Shown here in pieces: positions 11,052 through 23,689 of a stretch of DNA of 64,000 nucleotides. The translations under genes and the position numbers were made by a program. Every line of letters begins with the position of its first letter. The stretch's first letter is position 1. Source of the DNA: Delphinus delphis (lineage: Eukaryota; Chordata; Mammalia; Artiodactyla; Delphinidae). The DNA lies in the NCBI RefSeq assembly GCF_949987515.2, contig NW_027192671.1:1922001-1986000 (forward strand). The letters run 5' to 3'. The notes below the pieces were generated by a model, which ran no database searches, had not been told where the DNA came from, and worked only from the letters and a program-made list of their open reading frames with translations.

Positions 11052-12631
11052 GTAGCAGCATAATGAGTAGATTCAGGTACGATGATTCTAACTGAAATAA
11101 GTCACACAGAAAAAGAAACATCATAAGATATCACTAATACACGGAATGTAAACTTGGCTACACAGGAACTGAATTCCAAAACAGAACAGGGTCTCAAATT
11201 TAGAAAACCAACTTATGCTTGCTTAAGGGGAAAGGTGAGTTGGGGTGCTGCATAAAACCAGAGATTGAAATGAGCACAGATAAAGTTCCTTAAGTCAAAT
11301 ATGGAATAGACAAGAGCTACTCCTTGCTCAACGAAATGGACTCAACACCCCATATTAAACGCCTAAGAATGTACCTGACTAGTAAGTATCTTAAAACCTA
11401 TGGATTGCTATGTCTCCGAAAGAGAATCAAGCATGTGTACAGGGGCATAAACGCAGCAGTGATAGGATTGGAGAGGTTCGGTGAGCAAATGAAGACCCTT
11501 TGAAGTCATATTGCATGGTACCCATTCCACGGGTTTCAACTACCCAGGTTTTAGGTATTCTTCCTTCAGCTAAAACATGCATGTGGAACCCAGAGTATGA
11601 TCAACCATGTGATCGGGAGACGTGTTCAAATATGTCTCAGTTTTCCTCCCCTGGTACTCGGGTGCAACATTCCAGACTCTTTACTAACACTCTCCCCACT
11701 TGGAGAATCAGCGCCTTTAACCTCCTGTTTGGCCCAGGTTGCAATTTCTGCGGAAGATGAACAGGAATAGCGAGAACCAATGAGAGGCTAGCTGGAGGTG
11801 TCTGGACGGGCAAATTTAACTCTCATTTCCCACCAGGAGGAGGAAATAACCAAAGGCTCAGCGTGCCGTGCCAGAACCAGATTAGGGCCTGAAGCCATCC
11901 TGCGGTGTTGCGGCCAGGTCACAAGAAAGCGAGTTGAAGAAAGGAGCTCAGGGGCACTGTAATTCACAAACCTGCAGAGTTATAAATGACAGCTATCGTC
12001 CAAAAATAGACTGAAGTAAGGCTGCCAAGAGGACTTGAAAGCGGGGCAGAATTGCAGGAAACCGATTTCAGGAGGTAGACTGAAATTGCATTGAAAGCAT
12101 AGGAAAAGAGGCAGAACGTCCACAATGATGCACTTGGCCAAAAAGGGCGTATGCGTTTTTTCCTGAATATATTCAGGAAAAAACGCATACGCCCTTTTTG
12201 GCCAACCAAGCAAGCTTGCAAAGGAAATCTGCACTACAATGAAGTCTCACTTACCCCCGGTCAAAAGGGCCATCTGAAAAAAGTGTAAAATCCAGAAAGG
12301 CAGGACAGGCCATGGAGAACTGGGAGCCTTGTTATGCTGATGGGCGGGATGTAAACTGCCAACAACCACTCGGGAGAAGTGTATGGTGTTTCCTGAAACA
12401 TCTAAAAAACAAAGCAACAGAACGTAGGGCACTTCCACTTATGGTCCTATAGCTTAGGGAAATTAAAATCAAAAAGACACAGCCACCCCAAAGTTTGGAA
12501 CGGCTCTGTTTACAAGAACCTCGTTTACAGTACAAGTTCAACATCGCAGAAAGTGAAAAATGGATAAAGAAGTTGTGGTATTTACTTACAAAGCAATATC
12601 ACTCAGCAATGAAATCTGTGTCATCAGGCCC
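11052..12631 (+). repeat. Satellite monomer 8 (1580 bp)
   Basis: Block duplicate of monomer 4 over its whole length. It has gtagcagcataatgagtag, ggttttaggt and aggaggagg, with a single-base change in the L1 start (cttacccccgg at 12251). Palindrome 12134-12205 is perfect. Confidence 0.95.
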
Positions 12632-14211
12632 TTAGCAGCACAATGAGTGGATTCAGGTATGATGATTCTAACTGAAATAAGTCACACAGAAAAAGAAACA
12701 TCATAAGATATCAGTAATACACGGAATGTAAACTTGGCTACACAGGAACTGAATTACAGAACAGAACAGGGTCTCAAATTTAGAAAACCAACTTATGCTT
12801 GCTTAAGGGGAAAGGTGAGTTGGGGTGCTGCATAAAACCAGAGATTGAAATGAGCACAGATAAAGTTCCTTAAGTCAAATATGGAATAGACAAGAGCTAC
12901 TCCTTGCTCAACGAAATGGACTCAACACCGCATATTAAACGCCTAAGAATGTACCTGACTAGTAAGTATCTTAAAACCTATGGATTGCTATGTCTCCGAA
13001 AGAGAATCAAGCATGTGTACAGGGGCATAAACGCAGCAGTGATAGGATTGGACAGGTTCGGTGAGCAAATGAAGACCCTTTGAAGTCATATTGCATGGTA
13101 CCCATTCCACAGGTTTCAACTACCAAGGTTTAAGGTATTCTTCCTTCAGCTAAAACATGCATGTGGAACCTAGAGTATGATCAACCATTTGATCGGGAGA
13201 TGTGTTCAAATATGTCTCAGTTTTCCTCCCCTGGTACTCGGGTGCAACATTCCAGACGCTTTACTAACACTCTCCCCACTTGGAGAATCAGTCCCTTTAA
13301 CCTCCTGTTTGGCCCAGTTTACAATTTCTGTGGAAGATGAACAGGAATAGCGAGAACCAATGAGAGACTAGCTGGAGGTGTCTGGACGGGCAAATTTAAC
13401 TCTCATTTCCCACCAGGAAGAGGAATTAACCAAAGGCTCAGTGTGCCGTGCCAGAACCAGATTAGGGCCTGACGACATCCTGCGGTGTTGCGGCCAGGTC
13501 ACAAGAAAGCGAGTTGAAGAAAGGAGCTCAGGGGCACTGTAATTCACAAACCTGCAGAGTTATAAATGACAGCTATCGTCCAAAAATAGACTGAAGTAAG
13601 GCTGCCAAGAGGACTTGAAAGCGGGGCAGAATTGCAGGAAACCGATTTCAGGAGGTAGACTGGAATTGCATTGAAAGCATAGGAAAAGAGGCAGAACGTC
13701 CACAATGATGCACTTGGCCAAAAAGGGCGTATGCGTTTTTTCCTGAATATATTCAGGAAAAAACGCATACGCCCTTTTTGGCCAACCAAGCAAGCTTGCA
13801 AAGGAAATCTGCACTACAATGAAGTCTCACTTACACCAGGTCAAAAGGGCCATCTGAAAAAAGTGTAAAATCCAGAAAGGCAGGACAGGCCATGGAGAAC
13901 TGGGAGCCTTGTTATGCTGATGGGCGAGATGTAAATTGCCAACAACCACTCGGGAGAAGTGTATGGTGTTTCCTGAAACATCTAAAAAACAAAGCAACAG
14001 AACCTAGGGCACTTCCACTTATGGTCCTGTAGCTTAGGGAAATTAAAATCAAAAAGACACAGCCACCCCAAAGTTTGGAACGGCTCTGTTCACAAGAACC
14101 TCGTTTACAGTACAAGTTCAACATCGCAGAAAGTGAAAAATGGATAAAGAAGTTGTGGTATTTACTTACAAAGCAATATCACTCAGCAATGAAATCTGTG
14201 TCATCAGGCCC
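12632..14211 (+). repeat. Satellite monomer 9 (1580 bp)
   Basis: Identical by eye to monomer 5 to 13103, then changes abruptly to a type with attccacaggtttcaactacc, ccatttgatc, tctgtggaag and ctgacgacatcc. The switch marks a recombination or conversion edge. Palindrome 13714-13785 is perfect. The L1 start reads cttacaccaggtc. Confidence 0.95.
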
Positions 14212-15790
14212 TTAGCAGCACAATGAGTGGATTCAGGTATGATGATTCTAACTGAAATAAGTCACACAGAAAAAGAAACATCATAAGATATCAGTAATAC
14301 ACGGAATGTAAACTTGGCTACACAGGAACTGAATTACAGAACAGAACAGGGTCTCAAATTTACAAAACCAACTTATTCTTGCTTAAGGGTAAAGGTGAGT
14401 TGGGGTGCTGCATAAAACCAGAGATTGAAATGAGCACAGATAAAGTTCCTTAAGTCAAATATGGAATAGACAAGAGCTACTCCTTGCTCAACGAAATGGA
14501 CTCAACACCGCATATTAAACGCCTAAGAATGTACCTGACTAGTAAGTATTTTAAAACCTATGGATTGCTATGTCTCCGAAAGAGAATCAAGCATGTGTAC
14601 AGGGGCATAAACGCAGCAGTGATAGGATTGGAGAGGTTCGGTGAGCAAATGAAGACGGTTTGAAGTCATATTGCATGGTACCCATTCCACGGGTTTCAAC
14701 TACCCAGGTTTAAGGTATTCTTCCTTCAGCTAAAACATGCATGTGGAACCCAAGTATGATCAACGGTGTGAACGGGAGACGTGTTCAAATATGTCTCAGT
14801 TTTCCTCCCCTGGTACTCGGGTGCAACATTCCAGACACCTTACTAACACTCTCCCCACTTGGAGAGTCAGCGCCTTTAACCTCCTGTTTCGCCCAGTTTG
14901 CAATTTCTGCGGAAGATGAACAGGAATAGCGAGAACCAATGAGAGACTAGCTGGAGGTGTCTGGACGGGCAAATTTAACTCTCATTTCCCACCAGGAAGA
15001 GGAAATAACCAAAGGCTCAGCGTGCCGTGCCGGAACCAGATTAGGGCCTGAAGCCATCCTGCGGTGTTGCGGCCAGGTCACAAGAATGCAAGTTGGAGAA
15101 AGGAGCTCAGGGGCACTGTAATTCACAAACCTGCAGAGTTATAAATGACAGCTATCGTCCAAAAATAGACTGAAGTAAGGCTGCCAAGAGGACTTGAAAG
15201 CGGGGCAGAATTGCGGGAAACCGATTTCAGGAGGTAGACTGGAATTGCATTGAAAGCATAGGAAAAGAGGCAGAACGTCCACAATGATGCACTTGGCCAA
15301 AAAGGACGTATGCGTTTTTTCCTGAATATATTCAGGAAAAAACGCATACGCCCTTTTTGGCCAACCAAGCAAGCTTGCAAAGGAAATCTGCACTACAATG
15401 AAGTCTCACTTCCCCCCGGTCAAAAGGGCCATCTGAAAAAAGTGTAAAATCCAGAAAGGCAGGACAGGCCATGGAGAACTGGGAGCCTTGTTATGCTGAT
15501 GGGCGGGATGTAAATTGCCAACAGACACTCCGGAGAAGTGTATGGTGTTTCCTGAAACATCTAAAAAACAAAGCAACAGAGCCTAGGACACTTCCACTTA
15601 TGGTCCTATAGCTTAGGGAAATTAAAATCAAAAAGACACAGCCACCTCAAAGTTTGGGACGCCTCTGTTTACAAGAACCTCATTTACCGTACAAGTTCAA
15701 TATCACAGAAAGTGAAAAATGGATAAAGAACTTGTGGTACTTACGTACAATGCAGTATCACTCAGCAATGAAATCTATGTCATCAGGCCC
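14212..15790 (+). repeat. Satellite monomer 10 (1579 bp)
   Basis: t-type head; acttattcttgc; gaagacggtttg; atcaacggtgtgaac; cagacaccttac; aagaatgcaagttgg. Palindrome 15293-15364 has one left-arm mismatch (15306 a, arm position 14). The tail has cctcaaagtttggg and the acttacgtacaatgcag L1 variant. Confidence 0.95.
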
Positions 15791-17371
15791 GTAGCAGCAT
15801 AATGAGTGGATTCAGGTACGATGATTCTAACTGAAATAAGTCACACAGAAAAAGAAACATCATAAGATATCAGTAATACACGGAATGTAAACTTGGCTAC
15901 ACAGGAACTGAATTCCAAAACAGAACAGGTTCTCAAATTTAGAAAACCAACTTATGCTTGCTTAAGGGGAAAGGTGAGTTGGGGTGCTGCATAAAACCAG
16001 AGATTGAAATGAGCACAGATAAAGTTCCTTAAGCCAAATATGGAATAGACAAGAGCTACTCCTTGCTCAACGAAATGGACTCCACACCCCATATTAAACG
16101 CCTAAGAATATACCTGACTAGTAAGTATCTTAAAACCTATGGATTGCTATGTCTCCAAAAGAGAATCAAGCGTGTGTACAAGGGTCATAAACGCAGCAGT
16201 GATAGGATTGGAGAGATTCGGTGAGCAAATGAAGACCCTTTGAAGTCATATTGCATGGTACCCATTCCACGGGTTTCAAATACCCAGGTTTTAGGTATTC
16301 TTCCTTCAGCTAAAACATGCATGTGGAACCCAGAGTATGATCAACCATGTGATCGGGAGACGTGTTCAAATATGTCTCAGGTTTCCTCCCCTGGTACTTG
16401 GGTGCAACATTCCAGACGCTTTACTAACACTCTCCCGACTTGGAGAGTCAGTCCCTTTAACCTCCTGTTTGACACAGTTTGCAATTTCTGCGGAAGATGA
16501 ACAGGAATAGCGAGAACCAATGAGATGCTAGCTGGAGGTGTCTGGACGGGCAAATTTAACTCTCATTTCCCACCAGGAAGAGGAAATAACCAAAGGCTCA
16601 GCGTGCCGTACCGGAACCAGATTAGGGCCTGAACCCATCCTGCGGTGTTGCGGAAAGCTCACAAGAAAGCGAGTTGAAGAAAGGAGCTCAGGGGCACTGT
16701 AATTCACAAACCTGCAGAGTTATAAATGACAGCAATCGTCCAAAAATAGACTGAAGTAAGGCTGCCAAGAGGACTTGAAAGCGGGGCAGAATTGCAGGAA
16801 ACCGATTTCAGGAGGTAGACTGGAATTGCATTGAAAGCATAGGAAAAGAGGCAGAACGTCCACAATGATGCACTTGGCCAAAAAGGGCGTATGCGTTTTT
16901 TCCTGAATATATTCAGGAAAAAACGCATACGCCCTTTTTGGCCAACCAAGCAAGCTTGCAAAGGAAATCTGCACTACAATGAAGTCTCACTTCCCCCCGG
17001 TCAAAAGGGCCATCTGAAAAAAGTGTAAAATCCAGAAAGGCAGGACAGGCCATGGAGAACTGGGAGCCTTGTTATGCTGATGGGCGGGATGTAAATTGGC
17101 AACAGCCACTCCGGAGAAGTGTATGGTGTTTCCTGAAACATCCAAAAAACAAAGCAACAGAGCCTAGGGCACTTCCACTTATGGTCGTATAGCTTAGGAA
17201 AATTAAAATCAAAAAGACACAGCCACCCCAAAGTTTGGGACGCCTCTGTTTACAAGAACCTCGTTTACCGTACAAATTCAATATCACAGAAAGTGAAAAA
17301 TGGATAAAGAACTTGTGGTACTTACGTACAATGCATTGTCACTCAGCAATGAAATCTGTGTCATCAGGCCC
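15791..17371 (+). repeat. Satellite monomer 11 (1581 bp), +1 lineage
   Basis: g-type head. Carries the extra base in tacaagggtcataaacg and the markers gagagattcgg, aggtttcctcccctgg, tttgacacagtttg and gcggaaagctcac, which define a lineage shared with monomers 14, 28 and 32. Palindrome 16874-16945 is perfect. The tail has ttggcaacagccactccgg and catgcattgtc. Confidence 0.95.
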
Positions 17372-18950
17372 GTAGCAGCACAATGAGTGGATTCAGGTAC
17401 GATGATTCTAACTGAAATAAGTCACACAGAAAAAGAAACATCATAAGATATCACTAATACACGGAATGTAAACTTGGCTACACAGGAACTGAATTCCAAA
17501 ACAGAACAGGGTCTCAAATTTAGAAAATCAACTTATGCTTGCTTAAGGGGAAAGGTGAGTTGGGGTGCTGCATAAAACCAGAGGTTGAAATGAGCACAGA
17601 TAAAGTTCCTTAAGCCAAATATGGAATAGACAAGAGCTACTCCTTGCTCAACGAAATGGACTCAACACCGTATATTAAACGCCTAAGAATGTACCTGACT
17701 AGTAAGTATCTTAAAACCTATGGATTGCTATGTCTCCGAAAGAGAATCAAGCATGTGTACAGGGGCATAAACGCAGCAGTGATAGGATTGGAGAGGTTCG
17801 GTGAGCAAATGAAGACCCTTTGAAGTCATATTGCATGGTACCCATTCCACGGGTTTCAACCAGCCAGGTTTAAGGTATTCTTCCTTCAGCTAAAACATGC
17901 ATGTGGAACCTAGAGTATGATCAACCATGTGATCGGGAGACGTGTTCAAATATGTCTCAGTTTTCGTACCCTGGTACTCGGGTGCAACATTCCAGACACT
18001 TTACAACACTCTCCCGACTTGGAGAGTCAGTCCCTTTAACCTCCTGTTTGGCCCAGTTTGCAATTTCTGCGGAAGATGAACAGGAATAGCGAGAACCAAT
18101 GAGAGACTACCTGGAGGTGTCTGAACAGGCAAATTTAACTCTCATTTCCCACCAGGAAGAGGAATTAACCAAAGGCTCAGCGTGCCATGCCGGAACCAGA
18201 TTAGGGCCTGAAGCCATCCTGCGGTGTTGCGGCCAGGTCACAAGAAAGCGAGTTGAAGAAAGGAGCTCAGGGGCACTGTAATTCACAAACCTGCAGAGTT
18301 ATAAATGACAGCTATCGTCCAAAAATAGACTGAAGTAAGGCTGCCAAGAGGACTTGAAAGCGGGGCAGAATTGCAGGAAACCGATTTCAGGAGGTAGACT
18401 GGAATTGCATTGAAAGCATAGGAAAAGAGGCAGAACGTCCACAATGATGCACTTGGCCAAAAAGGGCGTATGGGTTTTTTCCTGAATATATTCAGGAAAA
18501 AACGCATACGCCCTTTTTGGCCAACCAAGCAAGCTTGCAAAGGAAATCTGCACTACAATGAAGTCTCACTTCCCCCCGGTCAAAAGGGCCATCTGAAAAA
18601 AGTGTAAAATCCAGAAAGGCAGGACAGGACATGGAGAACTGGGAGCCTTGTTACGCTGATGGGCGGGATGTAAATTGCCAACAGCCACTCCGGAGAAGTG
18701 TATGGTGTTTCCTGAAACATCTAAAAAACAAAGCAACAGAGCCTAGGGCACTTCCACTTATGGTCGTATAGCTTAGGGAAATTAAAATCAAAAAGACAAA
18801 GCCACCCCAAAGTTTGGGACGCCTCTGTTTACAAGAACCTCGTTTACCGTACAAGTTCAATATCACAGAAAGTGAAAAATGGATAAAGAAGTTGTGGTAC
18901 TCATGTACAATGCAATATCACTCAGCAATGAAATCTGTGTCATCAGGCCC
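17372..18950 (+). repeat. Satellite monomer 12 (1579 bp)
   Basis: Hybrid head gtagcagcacaatgag; tttcaaccagcc; tccagacactttacaacac (bases lost near 18003); gagactacctgg. Palindrome 18453-18524 has one left-arm mismatch (18473 g, arm position 21), also present in monomer 15. The tail has gttacgctg and the tactcatgtacaatgcaat L1 variant. Confidence 0.95.
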
Positions 18951-20528
18951 GTAGCAGCATAATGAGTGGATTCGGGTATGGTGATTCTAACTGAAATAAG
19001 TCACACAGAAAAAGAAACATCAAAAAATATCACTAATACATGGAATTTAAACTTGGCTACAGAGGAACTGAATTACAAAACAGAACAGGGTCTCAAATTT
19101 AGAAAACCAACTTATGCTTGCTTAAGGGGAAAGGTGAGTTGGGGTGCTGCATAAAACCAGAGATTGAAATGAGCACAGATAAAGTTCCTTAAGCCAAATA
19201 TGGAATAGACAAGAGCTACTCCTTGCTCAACGAAATGGACTCCACACCCCATATTAAACGCCTAAGAATATACCTGACTAGTAAGTATCTTAAAACCTAT
19301 GGATTGCTATGTCTCCGAAAGAGAATCAAGCATGTGTACAGGGGCATAAACGCAGCAGTGATAGGATTGGAGAGGTTCGGTGAGCAAATGAAGACCCTTT
19401 GAAGTCATATTGCATGGTACCCATTCCACGGGTTTCAACTACCCAGGTTTAAGGTATTCTTCCTTCAGCTAAAACATGCATGTGGAACCTAGAGTATGAT
19501 CAACCATGTGATCGGGAGACGTGTTCAAATATGTCTCAGTTTTCGTACCCTGGTACTCGGGTGCAACATTCCAGACGCTTTACTAACACTCTCCCGACTT
19601 GGAGAGTCAGTCCCTTTAACCTCCTGTTTGGCCCAGTTTGCAATTTCTGCGGAAGATGAACAGGAATAGCGAGAACCAATGAGAGGCTAGCTGGAGGTGT
19701 CTGGATGGGAAAATTTAACTCTCATTTCCCACCAGGAAGAGGAATTAACCAAAGGCTCAGCGTGCCGGGCCGGAACCAGATTAGGGCCTGAAGCCATCCT
19801 GCGGTGTTGCGGCCAGGTCACAAGAAAGCGAGTTGAAGAAAGGAGCTCAGGGGCACTGTAATTCACAAACCTGCAGAGTTATAAATGACAGCTATCGTCC
19901 AAAAATAGACTGAAGTAAGGCTGCCAAGAGGACTTGAAAGCGGGGCAGAATTGCAGGAAACCGATTTCAGGAGGTAGACTGGAATTGCATTGAAAGCATA
20001 GGAAAAGAGGCAGAACGTCCACAATGATGCACTTGGCCAAAAAGGGCGTATGCGTTTTTTCCTGAATATATTCAGGAAAAAACGCATACGCCCTTTTTGG
20101 CCAACCAAGCAAGCTTGCAAAGGAAATCTGCACTACAATGAAGTCTCACTTCCCCCCGGTCAAAGGGGCCATCTGAAAAAAGTGTAAAATCCAGAAAGGC
20201 AACAGGCCATGGAGAACTGGGAGCATTGTTATGCTGATGGGCGGGATGTAAATTGCCAACAGACACTGGGGAGAAGTGTATGGTGTTTCCTGAAACATCT
20301 AAAAAACAAAGCAACAGAGCCTAGGGCACTTCCACTTATGGTCCTATAGCTTAGGGAAATTAAAATCAAAAAGACACAGCCACCTCAAAGTTTGGGACGC
20401 CTCTGTTTACAAGAACCTCGTTTACCGTACAAGTTCAATATCATAGAAAGTGAAAAATGGATAAAGAAATTGTGGTACTTACGTACAATGCAGTATCACT
20501 CAGCAATGAAATCTATGTCATCAGGCCC
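18951..20528 (+). repeat. Satellite monomer 13 (1578 bp)
   Basis: g-type head with ttcgggtatggtg, catcaaaaaatatc and acagaggaactg, shared only with monomer 16. Has ctggatgggaaaattt at 19701. Palindrome 20033-20104 is perfect. The tail has ggcaacaggcc, gagcattg, tcatagaaag and gaaattgtgg; this tail type also precedes monomers 28 and 32. Confidence 0.95.
18966..19154 (+). pseudogene. Longest surviving L1 ORF2-end reading frame (62 codons), relic
   Basis: The frame from 18966 begins (GTG) D-S-G-M-V-I-L-T-E-I-S-H-T-E-K, recalling the final residues of L1 ORF2p (M-D-L-E-x-x-I-L-S-E-x-S-Q). It runs on into what was 3' UTR because local changes in this monomer remove a stop (catcaaaaaatatc replaces catcataagatatc). 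There is no ATG, and the only other open copy, 23705-23893, is its block duplicate. I regard it as a chance extension of a dead L1 fragment, not a gene. Confidence 0.6.
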
Positions 20529-22109
20529 GTAGCAGCATAATGAGTGGATTCAGGTACGATGATTCTAACTGAAATAAGTCACACAGAAAAAGAAACATCA
20601 TAAGATATCAGTAATACACGGAATGTAAACTTGGCTACACAGGAACTGAATTCCAAAACAGAACAGCTTCTCAAATTTAGAAAACCAACTTATGCTTGCT
20701 TAAGGGGAAAGGTGAGTTGGGGTGCTGCATAAAACCAGAGATTGAAATGAGCACAGATAAAGTTCCTTAAGCCAAATATGGAATAGACAAGAGCTACTCC
20801 TTGCTCAACGAAATGGACTCCACACCCCATATTAAACGCCTAAGAATATACCTGACTAGTAAGTATCTTAAAACCTATGGATTGCTATGTCTCCAAAGGA
20901 GATTCAAGCGTGTGTACAAGGGTCATAAACGCAGCAGTGATAGGATTGGAGAGATTCGGTGAGCAAATGAAGACCCTTTGAAGTCATATTGCATGGTACC
21001 CATTCCACGGGTTTCAAATACCCAGGTTTTAGGTATTCTTCCTTCAGCTAAAACATGCATGTGGAACCCAGAGTATGATCAACCATGTGATCGGGAGACG
21101 TGTTCAAATATGTCTCAGGTTTCCTCCCCTGGTACTTGGGTGCAACATTCCAGACGCTTTACTAACACTCTCCCGACTTGGAGAGTCAGTCCCTTTAACC
21201 TCCTGTTTGACACAGTTTGCAATTTCTGCGGAAGATGAACAGGAATAGCGAGAACCAATGAGAGGCTAGCTGGAGGTGTCTGGACGGGCAAATTTAACTC
21301 TCATTTCCCACCAGGAAGAGGAAATAACCAAAGGCTCAGCGTGCCGTACCGGAACCAGATTAGGGCCTGAACCCATCCTGCGGTGTTGCGGAAAGCTCAC
21401 AAGAAAGCGAGTTGAAGAAAGGAGCTCAGGGACACTGTAATTCACAAACCTGCAGAGTTATAAATGACAGCTATCGTCCAAAAATAGACTGAAGTAAGGC
21501 TGCCAAGAGGACTTGAAAGCGGGGCAGAATTGCAGGAAACCGATTTCAGGAGGTAGACTGGAATTGCATTGAAAGCATAGGAAAAGAGGCAGAACGTCCA
21601 CAATGATGCACTTGGCCAAAAAGGGCGTATGCGTTTTTTCCTGAATATATTCAGGAAAAAATGCATACGCCCTTTTTGGCCAACCAAGCAAGCTTGCAAA
21701 GGAAATCTGCACTACAATGAAGTCTCACTTCCCCCCGGTCAAAAGGGCCATCTGAAAAAAGTGTAAAATCCAGAAAGGCAGGACAGGCCATGGAGAACTG
21801 GGAGCCTTGTTATGCTGATGGGCGGGATGTAAATTGGCAACAGCCACTCCGGAGAAGTGTATGGTGTTTCCTGAAACATCCAAAAAAGAAAGCAACAGAG
21901 CCTAGGGCACTTCCACTTATGGTCCTATAGCTTAGGGAAATTAAAATCAAAAAGACACAGCCACCCCAAAGTTTGGGACGCCTCTGTTTACAAGAACCTC
22001 GTTTACCGTACAAATTCAATATCACAGAAAGTGAAAAATGGATAAAGAACTTGTGGTACTTACGTACAATGCATTGTCACTCAGCAATGAAATCTGTGTC
22101 ATCAGGCCC
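20529..22109 (+). repeat. Satellite monomer 14 (1581 bp), +1 lineage
   Basis: Duplicate of monomer 11 at +4738, with cagcttctc and caaaggagattcaag as differences. Carries the extra base in acaagggtcataaacg. Palindrome 21612-21683 has one right-arm mismatch (21662 t). The tail has ttggcaacagccactccgg and catccaaaaaag. Confidence 0.95.
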
Positions 22110-23689
22110 GTAGCAGCACAATGAGTGGATTCAGGTACGATGATTCTAACTGAAATAAGTCACACAGAAAAAGAAACATCATAAGATATCACTAATACAC
22201 GGAATGTAAACTTGGCTACACAGGAACTGAATTCCAAAACAGAACAGGGTCTCAAATTTAGAAAACCAACTTATGCTTGCTTAAGGGGAAAGGTGAGTTG
22301 GGGTGCTGCATAAAACCAGAGATTGAAATGAGCACAGATAAAGTTCCTTAAGCCAAATATGGAATAGACAAGAGCTACTCCTTGCTCAACGAAATGGACT
22401 CAACACCGTATATTAAACGCCTAAGAATGTACCTGACTAGTAAGTATCTTAAAACCTATGGATTGCTATGTCTCCGAAAGAGAATCAAGCATGTGTACAG
22501 GGGCATAAAAGCAGCAGTGATAGGATTGGAGAGGTTCGGTGAGCAAATGAAGACCCTTTGAAGTCATATTGCATGGTACCCATTCCACGGGTTTCAACTA
22601 CCCAGGTTTAAGGTATTCTTCCTTCAGCTAAAACATGCATGTGGAACCTAGAGTATGATCAACCATGTGATCGGGAGACGTGTTCAAATATGTCTCAGTT
22701 TTCGTACCCTGGTACTCGGGTGCAACATTCCAGACGCTTTACTAACACTCTCCCTACTTGGAGAGTCAGTGCCTTTAACCTCCTGTTTGCCCCAGTTTGC
22801 AATTTCTGCGGAAGATGAACAGGAATAGCGAGAACCAATGAGAGACTACCTGGAGGTGTCTGAACAGGCAAATTTAACTCTCATTTCCCACCAGGAAGAG
22901 GAATTAACCAAAGGCTCAGCGTGCCATGCCGGAACCAGATTAGGGCCTGAAGCCATCCTGCGGTGTTGCGGCCAGGTCACAAGAAAGCGAGTTGAAGAAA
23001 CGAGCTCAGGGGCACTGTAATTCACAAACCTGCAGAGTTATAAATGACAGCTATCGTCCAAAAATAAACTGAAGTAAGGCTGCCAAGAGGACTTGAAAGC
23101 GGGGCAGAATTGCAGGAAACCGATTTCAGGAGGTAGACTGGAATTGCATTGAAAGCATAGGAAAAGAGGCAGAACGTCCACAATGATGCACTTGGCCAAA
23201 AAGGGCGTATGGGTTTTTTCCTGAATATATTCAGGAAAAAACGCATACGCCCTTTTTGGCCAACCAAGCAAGCTTGCAAAGGAAATCTGCACTACAATGA
23301 AGTCTCACTTCCCCCCGGTCAAAAGGGCCATCTGAAAAAAGTGTAAAATCCAGAAAGGCAGGACAGGACATGGAGAACTGGGAGCCTTGTTACGCTGATG
23401 GGCGGGATGTAAATTGCCAACAGCCACTCCGGAGAAGTGTATGGTGTTTCCTGAAACATCTAAAAAACAAAGCAACAGAGCCTAGGGCACTTCCACTTAT
23501 GGTCCTATAGCTTAGGGAAATTAAAATCAAAAAGACCCAGCCACCCCAAAGTTTGGGACGCCTCTGTTTACAAGAACCTCGTTTACCGTACAAGTTCAAT
23601 ATCACAGAAAGTGAAAAATGGATAAAGAAGTTGTGGTACTCATGTACAATGCAATATCACTCAGCAATGAAATCTGTGTCGTCAGGCCC
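22110..23689 (+). repeat. Satellite monomer 15 (1580 bp)
   Basis: Duplicate of monomer 12 at +4738, except for 22730-22800, where it has ctccctacttgg, gtcagtgcc and tttgccccag instead. That looks like a converted patch, and the same patch type occurs in monomers 33 and 36. Palindrome 23192-23263 has the shared left-arm mismatch (23212 g). Confidence 0.95.

Larger units (their letters stand above)
3497..13103 (+). repeat. Higher-order repeat, four-monomer period (6317 bp): 3497-6786 duplicated at 9814-13103
   Basis: A 3290-bp block recurs 6317 bp downstream with only two differences noticed by eye (5936/12253 and 6062/12379). Adjacent monomers in the same interval differ at many sites. The left edge lies at gtattttaaaacc versus gtatcgtaaaacc, and the right edge at tacccttta versus tacccattc. 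The interval between the copies (6787-9813) is not repeated. Confidence 0.9.

Noticed and set aside
3497..13103. Block duplications as pure assembly artefacts
   Set aside because: Copies have distinct private changes and different edges, which argues against simple duplication in assembly, though read-level checking would be needed to exclude it fully.
18099..18281. 60-codon plus-strand frames beginning MRDYLEVS or MRDKLEVS
   Set aside because: Open only in monomers with a stop-removing change (gactacctgg or gacaagctgg). No family is recognised.
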